NCBI GenBank assembly: GCA_964628185.1
Contig: CAZVLQ010000006.1
Location: 27,292 to 91,291 of the forward strand
Length of the DNA stretch: 64,000 bases
Source: CAZVLQ01 sp964628185
GTDB lineage: Bacteria > Pseudomonadota > Zetaproteobacteria > Mariprofundales > Mariprofundaceae
Direction: 5' to 3'
Shown piece after piece: positions 36,912 to 45,039 of the stretch (within the stretch, counting starts at the first letter, position 1; each line of letters starts with the position of its first letter). Position numbers and translations under genes: made by a program. The notes beneath the pieces were generated by a model. That model saw only the letters and a program-made list of their open reading frames with translations. It was not told the DNA's origin and did no database searches.

Positions 36912-37688
36912 CTAAAGAAAAAATGACGTGAGTATGTAATCGAGGACCAGGATGCCGACGGAGGAAAGTACGACGGCCTGCGTCGTGGCCCGTCCGACGC
37001 CCTCGGTCGTCGGGGTGGCTCGATAACCGGTATAGGTGCAGATCACGCCAACAAGAAAACCGAAACCGATCGCCTTGACCCAGCCCGCATTGATATCATG
37101 CGTGGTCACCTTGGCCTGCATTTCAGCGATAAAGGCGCCCGGGTTCACGCCGAGCAGATCCACGCCCACGATGTAACCGGCAGCAATGCCGATAAGATCA
37201 AAAACCGCAATCAGCAGGGGCAATACCAGCGTGGCGGCAATAATGCGCGGCATGATAATGCGGGCGCGGGGATTAACCGCCATCATTTCCAGCGCATCCA
37301 CCTGCTCGGTGACGCGCATGATGCCGATTTCCGCCGTAATCGCCGATCCGGCCCGCGCCGTCAGCATCATGGCGCCAAGTACGGGCCCGAGCTCCCGGAT
37401 GATCGCCAGGGCAATACCCGCGCCCAGCATGGATTCGGAGCCGAACTTGGCCAGGGTATAATAACCCTGCAACGCCAGCACCATGCCGGTAAAGGCGCCG
37501 GTAAGCGCGATGATGATCAGCGAACCCACGCCAATATTGAATACCTGGATGATGATATGCCTGCCCTGCCACGGCGGTGCGGCAACCAGTCCCAGGGAGG
37601 CGCTGCTCAGCATGGCGGAATCCCCCAGCTTCGCAATTGTACGCAGAAAGCCGCGGCCCAGCCTGCCAAGCATGATGGCGGGATTCAT
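36912..37688 (-). CDS. mlaE: MlaE, permease of the lipid ABC transporter
   Basis: Integral membrane permease (258 residues, about five or six helices) of the Mla phospholipid transporter. IIRELGPVLGAMMLTARAGS (about 90-109) and EQVDALEMMAVNPRARIIMPR (split near residue 127-147) are the strongest family signatures, and TEGVGRATTQAVV lies near the end. The ATG at 37688 overlaps the mlaF stop by one base (TAATG), indicating translational coupling. Confidence 0.96.
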   Translation of the reverse strand: MNPAIMLGRLGRGFLRTIAKLGDSAMLSSASLGLVAAPPWQGRHIIIQVFNIGVGSLIIIALTGAFTGMVLALQGYYTLAKFGSESMLGAGIALAIIRELGPVLGAMMLTARAGSAITAEIGIMRVTEQVDALEMMAVNPRARIIMPRIIAATLVLPLLIAVFDLIGIAAGYIVGVDLLGVNPGAFIAEMQAKVTTHDINAGWVKAIGFGFLVGVICTYTGYRATPTTEGVGRATTQAVVLSSVGILVLDYILTSFFL

Positions 37689-38494
37689 TACTGTAGCCTC
37701 ACAGTGCCGGGCCTGTGCAGCAAATCATCCACATAGGACGTGGTGCTGCGCGAGAACGGGATGGGTCCGTCGGGGCTGCCCTCGATAAACTGCCGGACGC
37801 GTGCATCCGTGCTCCGGCGAATATCTTCCGCACTTCCCTCCGCGATTACGCAGCCCTGCCACAAAAGAACAACGTGATCGGCAATGGAAAGTCCCGCCTG
37901 CACATCATGGGTGACCACCACGGACGTATATTTTGATTTCTCGCTCAGCGCATGAACCAGCGTGGTGATCACGCCGGCGGAAATCGGATCCAGGCCGGAC
38001 GTGGGCTCATCGAAAAAGACAATGGCCGGATCCATGGCAATGGCGCGGGCCAGCGCCACACGCTTGGCCATACCGCCGGACAACTCGGATGGCATCAACT
38101 GATCCAGCCCGCGCAGGCCGACCTGTTCAAGCTTCATGGTAACAATGGTGTGAACCAGTTCCTCGTCCAGATCGGTGTGTTCATGCAGCGTGAAGGCGAC
38201 ATTATCATAGACATTCAGCGAGTTGAGCAAGGCCGAGTACTGAAAGACCATGCCCATAGTCTCACGCAGTTTATACAGCCGCCGGCGAGGCATATGGACC
38301 AGATCTTCATCCTGATACCGGATCTCGCCTGCCGTGGGCTGCTCGAGGCCCGCAACCAGACGCAGCAAAGTCGTTTTGCCTGAACCCGAGCCCCCCATAA
38401 TTACGGTCGTCTGATGTTCGCGTACATGCAGGTCCACCTGATCAAGTGCGGTGGTACCCCCATAGCTTTTGCTCAACGCCTTGCAGCGGATCAC
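37688..38494 (-). CDS. mlaF: MlaF, ATPase of the lipid ABC transporter
   Basis: ABC ATPase energising MlaE, 268 residues. Walker A is GGSGSGKTTLLR (about 35), Q-loop in GMVFQYSALL, signature LSGGMAKRVALARA (about 139), Walker B IVFFDEPTSGLDP (about 158) and H-loop VVTHDVQAG. The C-terminal tail VRQFIEGSPDGPIPF is typical of MlaF and docks on its neighbour. First gene of the operon; the upstream 259-base gap is shared with divergent ilvE. Confidence 0.95.
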   Translation of the reverse strand: MIRCKALSKSYGGTTALDQVDLHVREHQTTVIMGGSGSGKTTLLRLVAGLEQPTAGEIRYQDEDLVHMPRRRLYKLRETMGMVFQYSALLNSLNVYDNVAFTLHEHTDLDEELVHTIVTMKLEQVGLRGLDQLMPSELSGGMAKRVALARAIAMDPAIVFFDEPTSGLDPISAGVITTLVHALSEKSKYTSVVVTHDVQAGLSIADHVVLLWQGCVIAEGSAEDIRRSTDARVRQFIEGSPDGPIPFSRSTTSYVDDLLHRPGTVRLQ

Positions 38495-38753
38495 GTCGTT
38501 TTTCCTTTACCCTCGGCAACTGAATGATATTTGGTCTTCCGTCAGACAGCTTGACTGCGGAGGATACACCAGCCTTCCATGATAAGCCATATTGATGCGC
38601 CTTCCTGTAGTATTACCACAAATATACAGGGTTTCCGGCGGGCCTTTACGATGGAACCGGCACGTTTTTCCTGACATGACTTCATGAAAAATGCGGGCTA
38701 GTATGCCAGCGTAGTCTGAGCCGGGTTATTACGCTGGAAATAAAGGAGAAAGA
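38495..38753. other. Divergent gap between mlaF and ilvE
   Basis: About 259 bases, expected to hold promoters for both the mla operon and ilvE. I see no convincing -35/-10 pair, riboswitch or ORF. AGGAG at about 38744 is the ilvE ribosome-binding site. Confidence 0.5.
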
Positions 38754-39689
38754 GTGGCGATGCCGAATTTTGCGGACCGTGACGGCTGGATATGGTTTGA
38801 TGGCGAAATGGTGCCCTGGCGTGAAGCCAAAGTGCATGTGCTGACGCACACGCTACACTACGGCATGGGCGTGTTTGAGGGTGTGCGCGCTTATGATACC
38901 GGTCATGGAACGGCGATTTTCCGCCTGCAGGCACACACCGACCGTCTGTTCCGTTCGGCCCATATCATGAATATGTCCATACCGTTTACGAAAGGTGATC
39001 TGTGTGAAGCGCAGAAAGCCGCCGTGCACAAAAATGACCTGCAGTCGGCCTACATCCGGCCGATGGTCTTTTATGGCTCCGAGGGCATGGGACTGCGCGC
39101 TGACAATCTTCAAACCCATGTCATGGTTGCGGCATGGAACTGGGGCGCCTACCTCGGTGAGGAAGGCATGACGCGGGGTATCCGCGTCAAGACATCCAGC
39201 TATACCCGCCATCATGTCAACATCGCCATGTGCAAGGCCAAGGCAAACGGGCAGTACATCAATTCAATGCTGGGTCTGGCCGAAGTACAGCGCGACGGTT
39301 ATGACGAGGCGCTGTTTCTGGATGTTGAAGGCTTTGTGGCCGAAGGATCCGGCGAAAATATATTCCTGGTCAGGGATAGCGTAATTTACACACCGGATCT
39401 GACCAGCGCACTGGACGGCATCACCCGCGCCACCATCATTCAGCTGGCCGAAGAAACAGGTTTAAGGGTCATCGTCAAACGCATCACCCGCGACGAAGTG
39501 TATGTGGCGGAGGAAGCATTCTTTACGGGCACGGCGGCCGAGGTAACACCCATTCGTGAAGTTGACGGGCGCACCATTGGAGAGGGGGTGCGCGGCCCCG
39601 TCACGGAACTGCTACAGCAGAAATACTTTGATCTGGTGCATGGGCGCAGTCCACAATACGCCGACTGGCTGGTTTCCACGGGCACGTAG
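38754..39689 (+). CDS. ilvE: Branched-chain amino acid aminotransferase
   Basis: Last step of valine, leucine and isoleucine synthesis, fold-type IV PLP enzyme, 311 residues. HTLHYGMGVFEGVRAY (about 29-44), the Lys-bearing MCKAKANGQYINSML (about 158), GYDEALFLDVEGFVAEGSGE split near residue 182-201, and FFTGTAAEVTPIREVDGRT (about 258) match IlvE. GTG at 38754 lies six bases after AGGAG; an ATG two codons on is the alternative. No other ilv gene is in the window. Confidence 0.96.
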   Translation: MAMPNFADRDGWIWFDGEMVPWREAKVHVLTHTLHYGMGVFEGVRAYDTGHGTAIFRLQAHTDRLFRSAHIMNMSIPFTKGDLCEAQKAAVHKNDLQSAYIRPMVFYGSEGMGLRADNLQTHVMVAAWNWGAYLGEEGMTRGIRVKTSSYTRHHVNIAMCKAKANGQYINSMLGLAEVQRDGYDEALFLDVEGFVAEGSGENIFLVRDSVIYTPDLTSALDGITRATIIQLAEETGLRVIVKRITRDEVYVAEEAFFTGTAAEVTPIREVDGRTIGEGVRGPVTELLQQKYFDLVHGRSPQYADWLVSTGT

Positions 39690-39929
39690 CCGGCCTTTCA
39701 GCGGATGATACCGCTGCCGCCCGGTAAATTTATCCCAATTCCAACCGGCTCCTGGAATCTGTATTGTAATATCCGCCAGGGCCGATGCGACAACCCGGCT
39801 GGGAATAACACGGGCGAATGAACACCTGGCTTTACATTCACGGGAATTCGTCTATAACCCACGGTAAGATGACGGGCGCGGAAAGCATCGTTTGCTTAAA
39901 AGCCTGTGTAATCGGAAAGGAGGATGGAG

Positions 39930-40442
39930 ATGATAAAACGAATTATGATGGTTGTTGTGGGTATGGCTGTATTTGCCCTGATACCCGCACAAACATGGGC
40001 GGCGGCCGAGGCCACGTCAGCCGGTGGAAAAGTCGGTGAACTGAAATGCCATACAATCCCCAATACCGGGACAAACCTGTTCCTGCATTCCACGGTGAAT
40101 GTCAAATGCACATTTACGTCTTCCGCGGGTGAAACCGAGCACTATAAGGGCGAGACCGGCATTGGACTGGGGATTGACCTGCATGTCAACCGGGAAGCGG
40201 AATTCGCCTATGTAGTCATGGCCGCAGACTTCAAGAAGGGCACATATAAGCTGGCCGGCAAATATGTCGGCGGCGGCGGTTCGTTTTCCATCGGCCGCGG
40301 CGGCGGCGGCGGTGCCTTGATCGGAGGTGGCAACGGCAGTGTTTCACTGACGCCTCTCGGCGTTACCGCCACCAAAGGCTGGGGCGTACAAGGCGGACTG
40401 ACCTACCTGTTTATTCAGCCGGACAAGGCGGCGGATAAGTAA
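39930..40442 (+). CDS. Exported DUF992 protein
   Basis: A 170-residue protein of DUF992, function unknown. A signal peptide (IMMVVVGMAVFALIPAQTWA) directs export. The mature part has ELKCHTIPN and VNVKCTF, the two conserved cysteines of the family, then GIGLGIDLHV, KLAGKYVGGGGSF and LIGGGNGSVSLTPLGV, giving a small glycine-rich beta domain. ATG at 39930 is six bases after GGAGG (39919-39923); the in-frame ATG at 39924 touches that site. Followed by a strong terminator. The family is best known from Alphaproteobacteria, so possible transfer. Confidence 0.78.
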   Translation: MIKRIMMVVVGMAVFALIPAQTWAAAEATSAGGKVGELKCHTIPNTGTNLFLHSTVNVKCTFTSSAGETEHYKGETGIGLGIDLHVNREAEFAYVVMAADFKKGTYKLAGKYVGGGGSFSIGRGGGGGALIGGGNGSVSLTPLGVTATKGWGVQGGLTYLFIQPDKAADK

Positions 40443-40469
40443 ATACCCCAGGCTGATCGATGACATGAC

Positions 40470-40495
40470 CGGGCCGGCTCACGCCGGCCCGTTTT
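40470..40495. terminator. Terminator between the DUF992 gene and msrA
   Basis: CGGGCCGGC-TCAC-GCCGGCCCG (40470-40491) is followed by TTTT on the plus strand. It lies between convergent genes and directly beside the msrA stop, so it probably serves the plus-strand DUF992 gene. Confidence 0.8.
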
Positions 40496-41106
40496 CACCT
40501 GGCCCTGTTTTTGCCCCAGATATGGTCCAGATACTGGTCCCGGCCGGAATGATAGCGGTAAAAATGATAGCGCAGGGGGTTCTTGTCAGCATAATGCTGA
40601 TGGTAATTTTCCGCCGGCCAGAAGGTGGATGCAGGCACAATTTCGGTCACAACAGGCTTACCGAAACGGCCTGAAGCCTGTAGACTGGCTCTGGACTTTT
40701 CCGCCTGTATCCGCTGCCTTTCACTGTGGTAAAAGATGGCCGTGCGATACTGATTACCCCGGTCCACGAACTGCCCCCCGGCATCGGTGGGATCGATCTG
40801 ACGCCAGAATACATCCAGCAGCTTCCCGTAGGATATTTTCTGCGGATCAAACAATATCCGTACGGATTCCGCATGGCCCGTGCCGCCCGCGGATACTTCT
40901 TCATAGCGGGGCTCGGGCGTATGACCGCCGGTGTAACCCACGGTAGTGGAAACCACGCCGTCCAGTTTTTCAAACGGATGCTGCATGCACCAGAAACAGC
41001 CGCCGGAAAAGGTCGCGCTCTCAAGATGCGCCGGCGGCCTGTTTTGCCCCGCATCGGCAGTGAAGGGAAGCAGCAGCAATGAAAGCAGCAACAGCATGTT
41101 CTTCAT
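40495..41106 (-). CDS. msrA: Exported peptide methionine sulfoxide reductase MsrA
   Basis: Reduces S-methionine sulfoxide in proteins. After a signal peptide (NMLLLLSLLLLPFTADA) comes an MsrA domain with ATFSGGCFWCMQHPFEKLDG (about 33-52; GCFWC holds the catalytic Cys), VGYTGG, and the C-terminal AENYHQHY. The 203-residue length and signal peptide indicate a periplasmic enzyme; cytosolic MsrA lacks this. ATG at 41106 follows GGAG by six bases. No MsrB fusion. Resolving cysteines near the C-terminus are not visible, so it may rely on another reductant. Confidence 0.93.
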   Translation of the reverse strand: MKNMLLLLSLLLLPFTADAGQNRPPAHLESATFSGGCFWCMQHPFEKLDGVVSTTVGYTGGHTPEPRYEEVSAGGTGHAESVRILFDPQKISYGKLLDVFWRQIDPTDAGGQFVDRGNQYRTAIFYHSERQRIQAEKSRASLQASGRFGKPVVTEIVPASTFWPAENYHQHYADKNPLRYHFYRYHSGRDQYLDHIWGKNRAR

Positions 41107-41184
41107 GTTTGTCTCCGGTTGCTTCTTGGTCGGATTACGTGCGCTTGCACTGACAGCCTTCGCCGTCATTTCTTAACCCGGCAC

Positions 41185-42186
41185 TCATTGGCAGAGCAAG
41201 CCCTGCCGGCTGCCCCGGCGGCGCATTTCCGCATGAATCGCGTTGATCACGGACCACTTTTTTTCACACCAGCCGGGTGCCAGCAGGATGGCCCGCGATG
41301 CCGTGCCGGTCAGCCGGTGGACAACATATCGGAGTGGAAGACGCTCCAGCATGTCGCAAACCAGCCGGACATAGTCATGTCGGGAGAGCAGGGTGATTTC
41401 TCCCTGCCGCCACTCATGGGCAAGCAGCGTACGGTTTACAATATGCAGGGGATGGAATTTGACGCCATCCGCACCGGCGTCAATCACACGATCCAGCGTC
41501 TGCATCATCATGTCGCGGTTCTCCCCCGGCAAGCCAAGAATCAGATGCGTACAAACCGGCAAACCTCTGGCGCGGATCATGCGGACGGCCTTCCGGTATT
41601 CGGCAAAATCATGTCCCCGCCGTATGCGCCGCAGGGTTTCATCATGGGCGGACTGCAGGCCGATCTCCAGCCAGATTTCATACCCCCGGTCCCGGTAGCC
41701 GCAAATCAGGTCGATGACACTGCTATCTATGCAATCCGGCCGGGTGCTGATATCCAGCCCGACGACGCCCGGGCATGCCAGCGCCTGGTCATAACAGGCC
41801 GCAAGCTCGGCAAGTGATGCATAGGTATTGGAGTAAGCCTGAAAATAGGCCAGAACATGCGCCGCGCCCGTACGTCTTTCGACCACGGCCTTCCCGGCCT
41901 CAATCTGGCTGGCAATCGCGGGAACCTCGCGGCGCCTGTTTGGATTGAAACTCCTGTTGTTGCAGTAGCTGCATCCGCTGCGACCCCTGCGGCCGTCACG
42001 GTTCGGGCAGGTGAAACCGGCATCCACGGTCACCTTGTGAACCCTGTACGGGAACCGCCGTTTCAGGTAATCGCCAAAGCTGTTAATCAGCGGGCCTCTT
42101 GCAACACTCACGGGCGACCTGTCGAGGAGGTTCCCGGCTGGCGATTGCATTTTCCGCTTCGGTTCAGGGTATTGCAGGAGGCTCAA
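41185..42186 (-). CDS. YhcC-like radical SAM protein (TIGR01212 family)
   Basis: Radical SAM enzyme of unknown substrate. The iron-sulfur motif is spread over FTCPNRDG and GCSYCNNRSF (C-x(12)-CxxC type, about residue 59-81), as in the TIGR01212/YhcC family. TRPDCIDSSVIDLI and LEIGLQSAHDETLRRIRRGHDF are also typical. The TTG start at 42186 overlaps the ubiV stop (TTGA); the ATG at 42150 gives an N-terminus closer to known relatives and may be the true start. Being coupled to ubiV suggests cotranscription; no functional link is known to me. Confidence 0.9.
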   Translation of the reverse strand: MSLLQYPEPKRKMQSPAGNLLDRSPVSVARGPLINSFGDYLKRRFPYRVHKVTVDAGFTCPNRDGRRGRSGCSYCNNRSFNPNRRREVPAIASQIEAGKAVVERRTGAAHVLAYFQAYSNTYASLAELAACYDQALACPGVVGLDISTRPDCIDSSVIDLICGYRDRGYEIWLEIGLQSAHDETLRRIRRGHDFAEYRKAVRMIRARGLPVCTHLILGLPGENRDMMMQTLDRVIDAGADGVKFHPLHIVNRTLLAHEWRQGEITLLSRHDYVRLVCDMLERLPLRYVVHRLTGTASRAILLAPGWCEKKWSVINAIHAEMRRRGSRQGLLCQ

Positions 42187-43157
42187 TGTTCAATCCATAA
42201 ACGCCCTTGCCGGCCATGGAAATATCCATTGCAGAACCGCTGCCGAAGCGGTGCGCCGCCGGACAGGCGCCGCAGGGCTTCACGGGCGTCCAGATCACCA
42301 TCGGCCACGGCCCGGAAGTGCCGGATGACCTCCGCCATTTGCCCGGACTGGGGCGAGATGCGCAAAACACCCACGCCCATCTCTTTCAGCTCGTTCACAT
42401 GGTCTATTACCGTAAAAGGCCGGTGCGACATGATCTGGACGCCATTAATGGTGGCAAACTCTTTCTGATCCAGGGACAGCATTTCCATGCCGTCCGGATC
42501 CATGAAACAGGTGTGGCGACATTCACGCTTGCTCAAGCCCCGGGCGCGGGCGCTGTAACAGCGGGCGGAAAAGGTCAGCGGCAGCTTGCCGTGGGCAAAG
42601 TACTCCACCTCAATAAACGGGGTCAGGTCTTGAATGGCGTACGAATCAGAGGAAAAATCAGGCGGTGCGCCATTCAAGACCTGACCCCGTTTATTGACAA
42701 TGGATGGAATATCCCGCGCCGGCAGTTCCAGCGGCGGCACCACCCGCATCGCGCCGAGCTCCGACAGGCGCCGCAGGGCATAGGGCGTGTAGACATTCAG
42801 ATGCGGTCCCGCGACAAAGCCGACGCCCGCCTGTGAAGCGATGGATACCGCCCCCATATCATTGGCCTCAATCCTGAGCCTGCGCTCGGCAGCAGCCTTG
42901 ACGAGCGTACGAATTCCTTCCAGTTCATGGTTTTCACAGGGCATGGCAAGCGTGGAAAGCACAATTTCCTTGCCGGAAGCCTTAAGTTCATCGGCAAGAC
43001 TGATCTGGCCGCCGGCACCGGCGGTCATACGCTTGGAACATACCACCTCGCCCACATAAATAATGTCCACGTCCGGATTCCCGGCCACTTCCAGATACCA
43101 GTCGCGCCGCCGCGTCTCCGGCCAGCCGAACAGCAGCGGTCCGACCGACAGTTTCAT
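42183..43157 (-). CDS. ubiV: UbiV, U32-family protein for O2-independent ubiquinone synthesis, with an internal repeat insertion
   Basis: Partner of UbiU in the oxygen-independent hydroxylation of ubiquinone precursors. The 324-residue product has GEVVCSKRMT (Cys about 40), then LPLTFSARCYSARARGLSKR and ECRHTCFMDPDG with cysteines likely to bind a [4Fe-4S] cluster. Residues 155-182 (NKRGQVLNG to DLTPFI) are encoded by the inverted repeat at 42610-42697 and have no counterpart in the family as I know it; E. coli UbiV has 292 residues. The frame is kept across the insertion. ATG at 43157 is preferred; GTG at 43184 is possible. Whether the protein still works is unknown. Confidence 0.9.
   Translation of the reverse strand: MKLSVGPLLFGWPETRRRDWYLEVAGNPDVDIIYVGEVVCSKRMTAGAGGQISLADELKASGKEIVLSTLAMPCENHELEGIRTLVKAAAERRLRIEANDMGAVSIASQAGVGFVAGPHLNVYTPYALRRLSELGAMRVVPPLELPARDIPSIVNKRGQVLNGAPPDFSSDSYAIQDLTPFIEVEYFAHGKLPLTFSARCYSARARGLSKRECRHTCFMDPDGMEMLSLDQKEFATINGVQIMSHRPFTVIDHVNELKEMGVGVLRISPQSGQMAEVIRHFRAVADGDLDAREALRRLSGGAPLRQRFCNGYFHGRQGRLWIEH
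42610..42697. repeat. Palindromic element inserted inside ubiV
   Basis: Two exact 30-bp inverted arms (42610-42639 and 42668-42697) flank 28 bases. The core of each arm includes GGGGTCAGGTCTTGAATGGC or its complement. The unit adds 84 bases (28 codons) in frame on the ubiV strand. GGGGTCAGGTCTTG resembles dispersed repeats known from many environmental bacteria, but I cannot confirm copies elsewhere in this genome from this window. Confidence 0.85.
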
Positions 43158-43174
43158 GCCGTGACGTGAAGCAC

Positions 43175-44185
43175 TCACCGCCATTCATCCACGTAAGCGC
43201 CTGCTGTCCTTGCTCCGCCTTCGGATACGGCATCCATCCGTTCAAGCCATCCGGGTCGTACCTGATAGGCGTCCGGATCGGCCGCGCATGCATCCACGGC
43301 GGCCCGCATGATTCCAACCACCTCCCGCACATAGTGTTTGGTGCGCTGGCGGCCTTCAATTTTCAGGGCGGCAACGCCGGCATGCATAATGTCGGGCAGG
43401 ATTTCCATCACGTTCAGGCTGTACGGCTCCTCCATGACATGCCCCCGCTTGCCCGCCGCTTCGAAGCAACCCTTGCACAACGTCGGATAGGCCGCCGCCT
43501 CATCGGGAGCGAAGCGGTTGATCAGCACGCCGTCCAGCCTGACTTCCAGCGTGTCGTCTTGTTCCTCAAAGCGTACCGCATGCGCCGGCGAGCAAACCCC
43601 CTGCATATTCGGAGAGTCCCCGGATACATAGGAAGAGAGCCAGCAGCGACCCTCGGCCATGACGCAGAGGCCGCCGGAAGCGAAAATTTCGATTTCCACC
43701 GATGTGCGTTCAATGATGGCGCGGATATCATCCAGCGTCAGCACCCTGGGCAGCACGGCGCGGGCGATACCGAATTCGCGGCGGTAAAATTCCAGCGCCT
43801 CGAGATTGCCGGCGCTGGCCTGCACGGACAGATGCCGGCGCAGGTGCGGGTACTTTGTTCTGGCATAATCCAGCATGGCCATGTCCGAAAGAATCACGGC
43901 ATCGGCATTCAGTTCCGAAGCCAGATCCACCGATGAAAGCCACGCCTGTTCCTGGCCCGGTCTGGGCGAGGTGTTAATGGCGATGTAGACCCGTGCGTTG
44001 CGATGATGAGCGTATTCGATACCCTCGCGCGCCTCCTCCGCACTGAAATTCAGCCCTTCGAAATTGCGTGCATTGGATGCATTGCGGAAACCCAGATAAA
44101 CCACATCGCCGTCGGCATCCACGGCGGCCTTCAGGGACGGCAGATTACCTGCCGGGCAGACAAGCTCCGGCTTTACCTGCGTCAT
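43175..44185 (-). CDS. ubiU: UbiU, U32-family iron-sulfur protein for O2-independent ubiquinone synthesis
   Basis: Works with UbiV and UbiT to hydroxylate the ubiquinone ring without oxygen. The 336-residue product has ELVCPAGNLPSLKAAVDAD at the N-terminus and the cluster cysteines in FASGGLCVMAEGRCWLSSYV (about 167-186), NMQGVCSPAH and LCKGCFEA, spaced as in UbiU. Overlaps ubiT by four bases (ATGA) and lies 17 bases before ubiV. Context of ubiT-ubiU-ubiV in that order supports the assignment over a general U32 peptidase such as TrhP. Confidence 0.93.
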   Translation of the reverse strand: MTQVKPELVCPAGNLPSLKAAVDADGDVVYLGFRNASNARNFEGLNFSAEEAREGIEYAHHRNARVYIAINTSPRPGQEQAWLSSVDLASELNADAVILSDMAMLDYARTKYPHLRRHLSVQASAGNLEALEFYRREFGIARAVLPRVLTLDDIRAIIERTSVEIEIFASGGLCVMAEGRCWLSSYVSGDSPNMQGVCSPAHAVRFEEQDDTLEVRLDGVLINRFAPDEAAAYPTLCKGCFEAAGKRGHVMEEPYSLNVMEILPDIMHAGVAALKIEGRQRTKHYVREVVGIMRAAVDACAADPDAYQVRPGWLERMDAVSEGGARTAGAYVDEWR

Positions 44186-44832
44186 GCCCGGCGGGCCAGT
44201 CTTTTTTCAAGCTTCGTCAGGCGGTGCTGCATGGCGTCGTATTGCCCGCCAATCGTGGAAACCTCCGTACGCAACGACTTCAACTGATCCGCCGTAGTCA
44301 GATGCAGGCGCTGAATGATGCCGGATATCATACCCGCCATATCCGTATCAAGCCGTTCAACCCCCGTGATGACCTGCTGTGCGAGTTGCCAGATTCCATC
44401 CGCCATGCGGGCTCCAAATCTGTGCCGCAGCATGTCATGCAGATCAAAATCAAGGTTGGCCAGCACATTCTTGAACATCAGCCCGCTGGCGGTATCGCCC
44501 GTCAGCAGCAGACGTCGTGAAAAGAAAAGGCTGTCCGGATCTTCAAGACCAAAGCAGAGCGCGACCAGGGCCGGGAGATCGCCGCTGATGATGACATCGG
44601 CATCCCACGCCGGTTTGCTGTATATCCGGATGGAACCGGCCGCCAACGTCATGCCCAGGCTGACGACGCCATCGAAGGTACGGAACCGGAAGCGTTTGTC
44701 GGCCAATGCGTCAAAACGCCGCATGGCCTTTTTATCCAGCAGATTTTCAAGCAGCTTCTGCAGCAGGGACGCCTGGACGAACGCAGGCACAGGACGCAAA
44801 AACAACGTTGGCTCAGGCAGGACTTTCAACAT
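44182..44832 (-). CDS. ubiT: UbiT, SCP2-domain lipid-binding protein
   Basis: SCP2-type protein thought to hold hydrophobic ubiquinone intermediates in the anaerobic pathway. The 216-residue product has the N-terminal segment LRPVPAFVQASLLQKLLENL, SGDLPALVALCFGLEDPDSL, FFSRRLLLTGDTASGLMFKN split around residue 105-135. E. coli UbiT has 174 residues; here a C-terminal extension of about 40 residues (DQLKSLRTEV...KLEKRLARRA) looks like a coiled coil, as in UbiJ. ATG at 44832 follows GGAG by seven bases. Adjacent ubiU and ubiV favour UbiT over UbiJ. Confidence 0.87.
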   Translation of the reverse strand: MLKVLPEPTLFLRPVPAFVQASLLQKLLENLLDKKAMRRFDALADKRFRFRTFDGVVSLGMTLAAGSIRIYSKPAWDADVIISGDLPALVALCFGLEDPDSLFFSRRLLLTGDTASGLMFKNVLANLDFDLHDMLRHRFGARMADGIWQLAQQVITGVERLDTDMAGMISGIIQRLHLTTADQLKSLRTEVSTIGGQYDAMQHRLTKLEKRLARRA

Positions 44833-44863
44833 CAGCATGCTCCGGTTCCTCCGGGCCAAATCA

Positions 44864-44872
44864 TGCGATAAT
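44864..44872 (+). promoter_or_regulatory. Possible mreB promoter (extended -10)
   Basis: TGCGATAAT lies about 168 bases before the mreB ATG, in the gap divergent from ubiT. The long leader and lack of a clear -35 keep confidence low. Confidence 0.3.
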
Positions 44873-45039
44873 ATGGAACGGAGGGCAATGAATCGATTCC
44901 CGTCGTCTCCGCCGCAAGCAGATTTTCCCGGATCCGGCAGGCAACCGGCCCGGGCCAGTTGCCTCTTTACCAATGCCGCTACAGCTTCTAGCTTGCCAGC
45001 ATCTTGTTCTGGTCTTGTCGCCACATGGAAGGATAGGGA

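Noticed and set aside
39818..40039. 73-codon frame upstream of the DUF992 gene
   Set aside because: Overlaps the signal peptide of the DUF992 protein in another frame, no ribosome-binding site and atypical composition.
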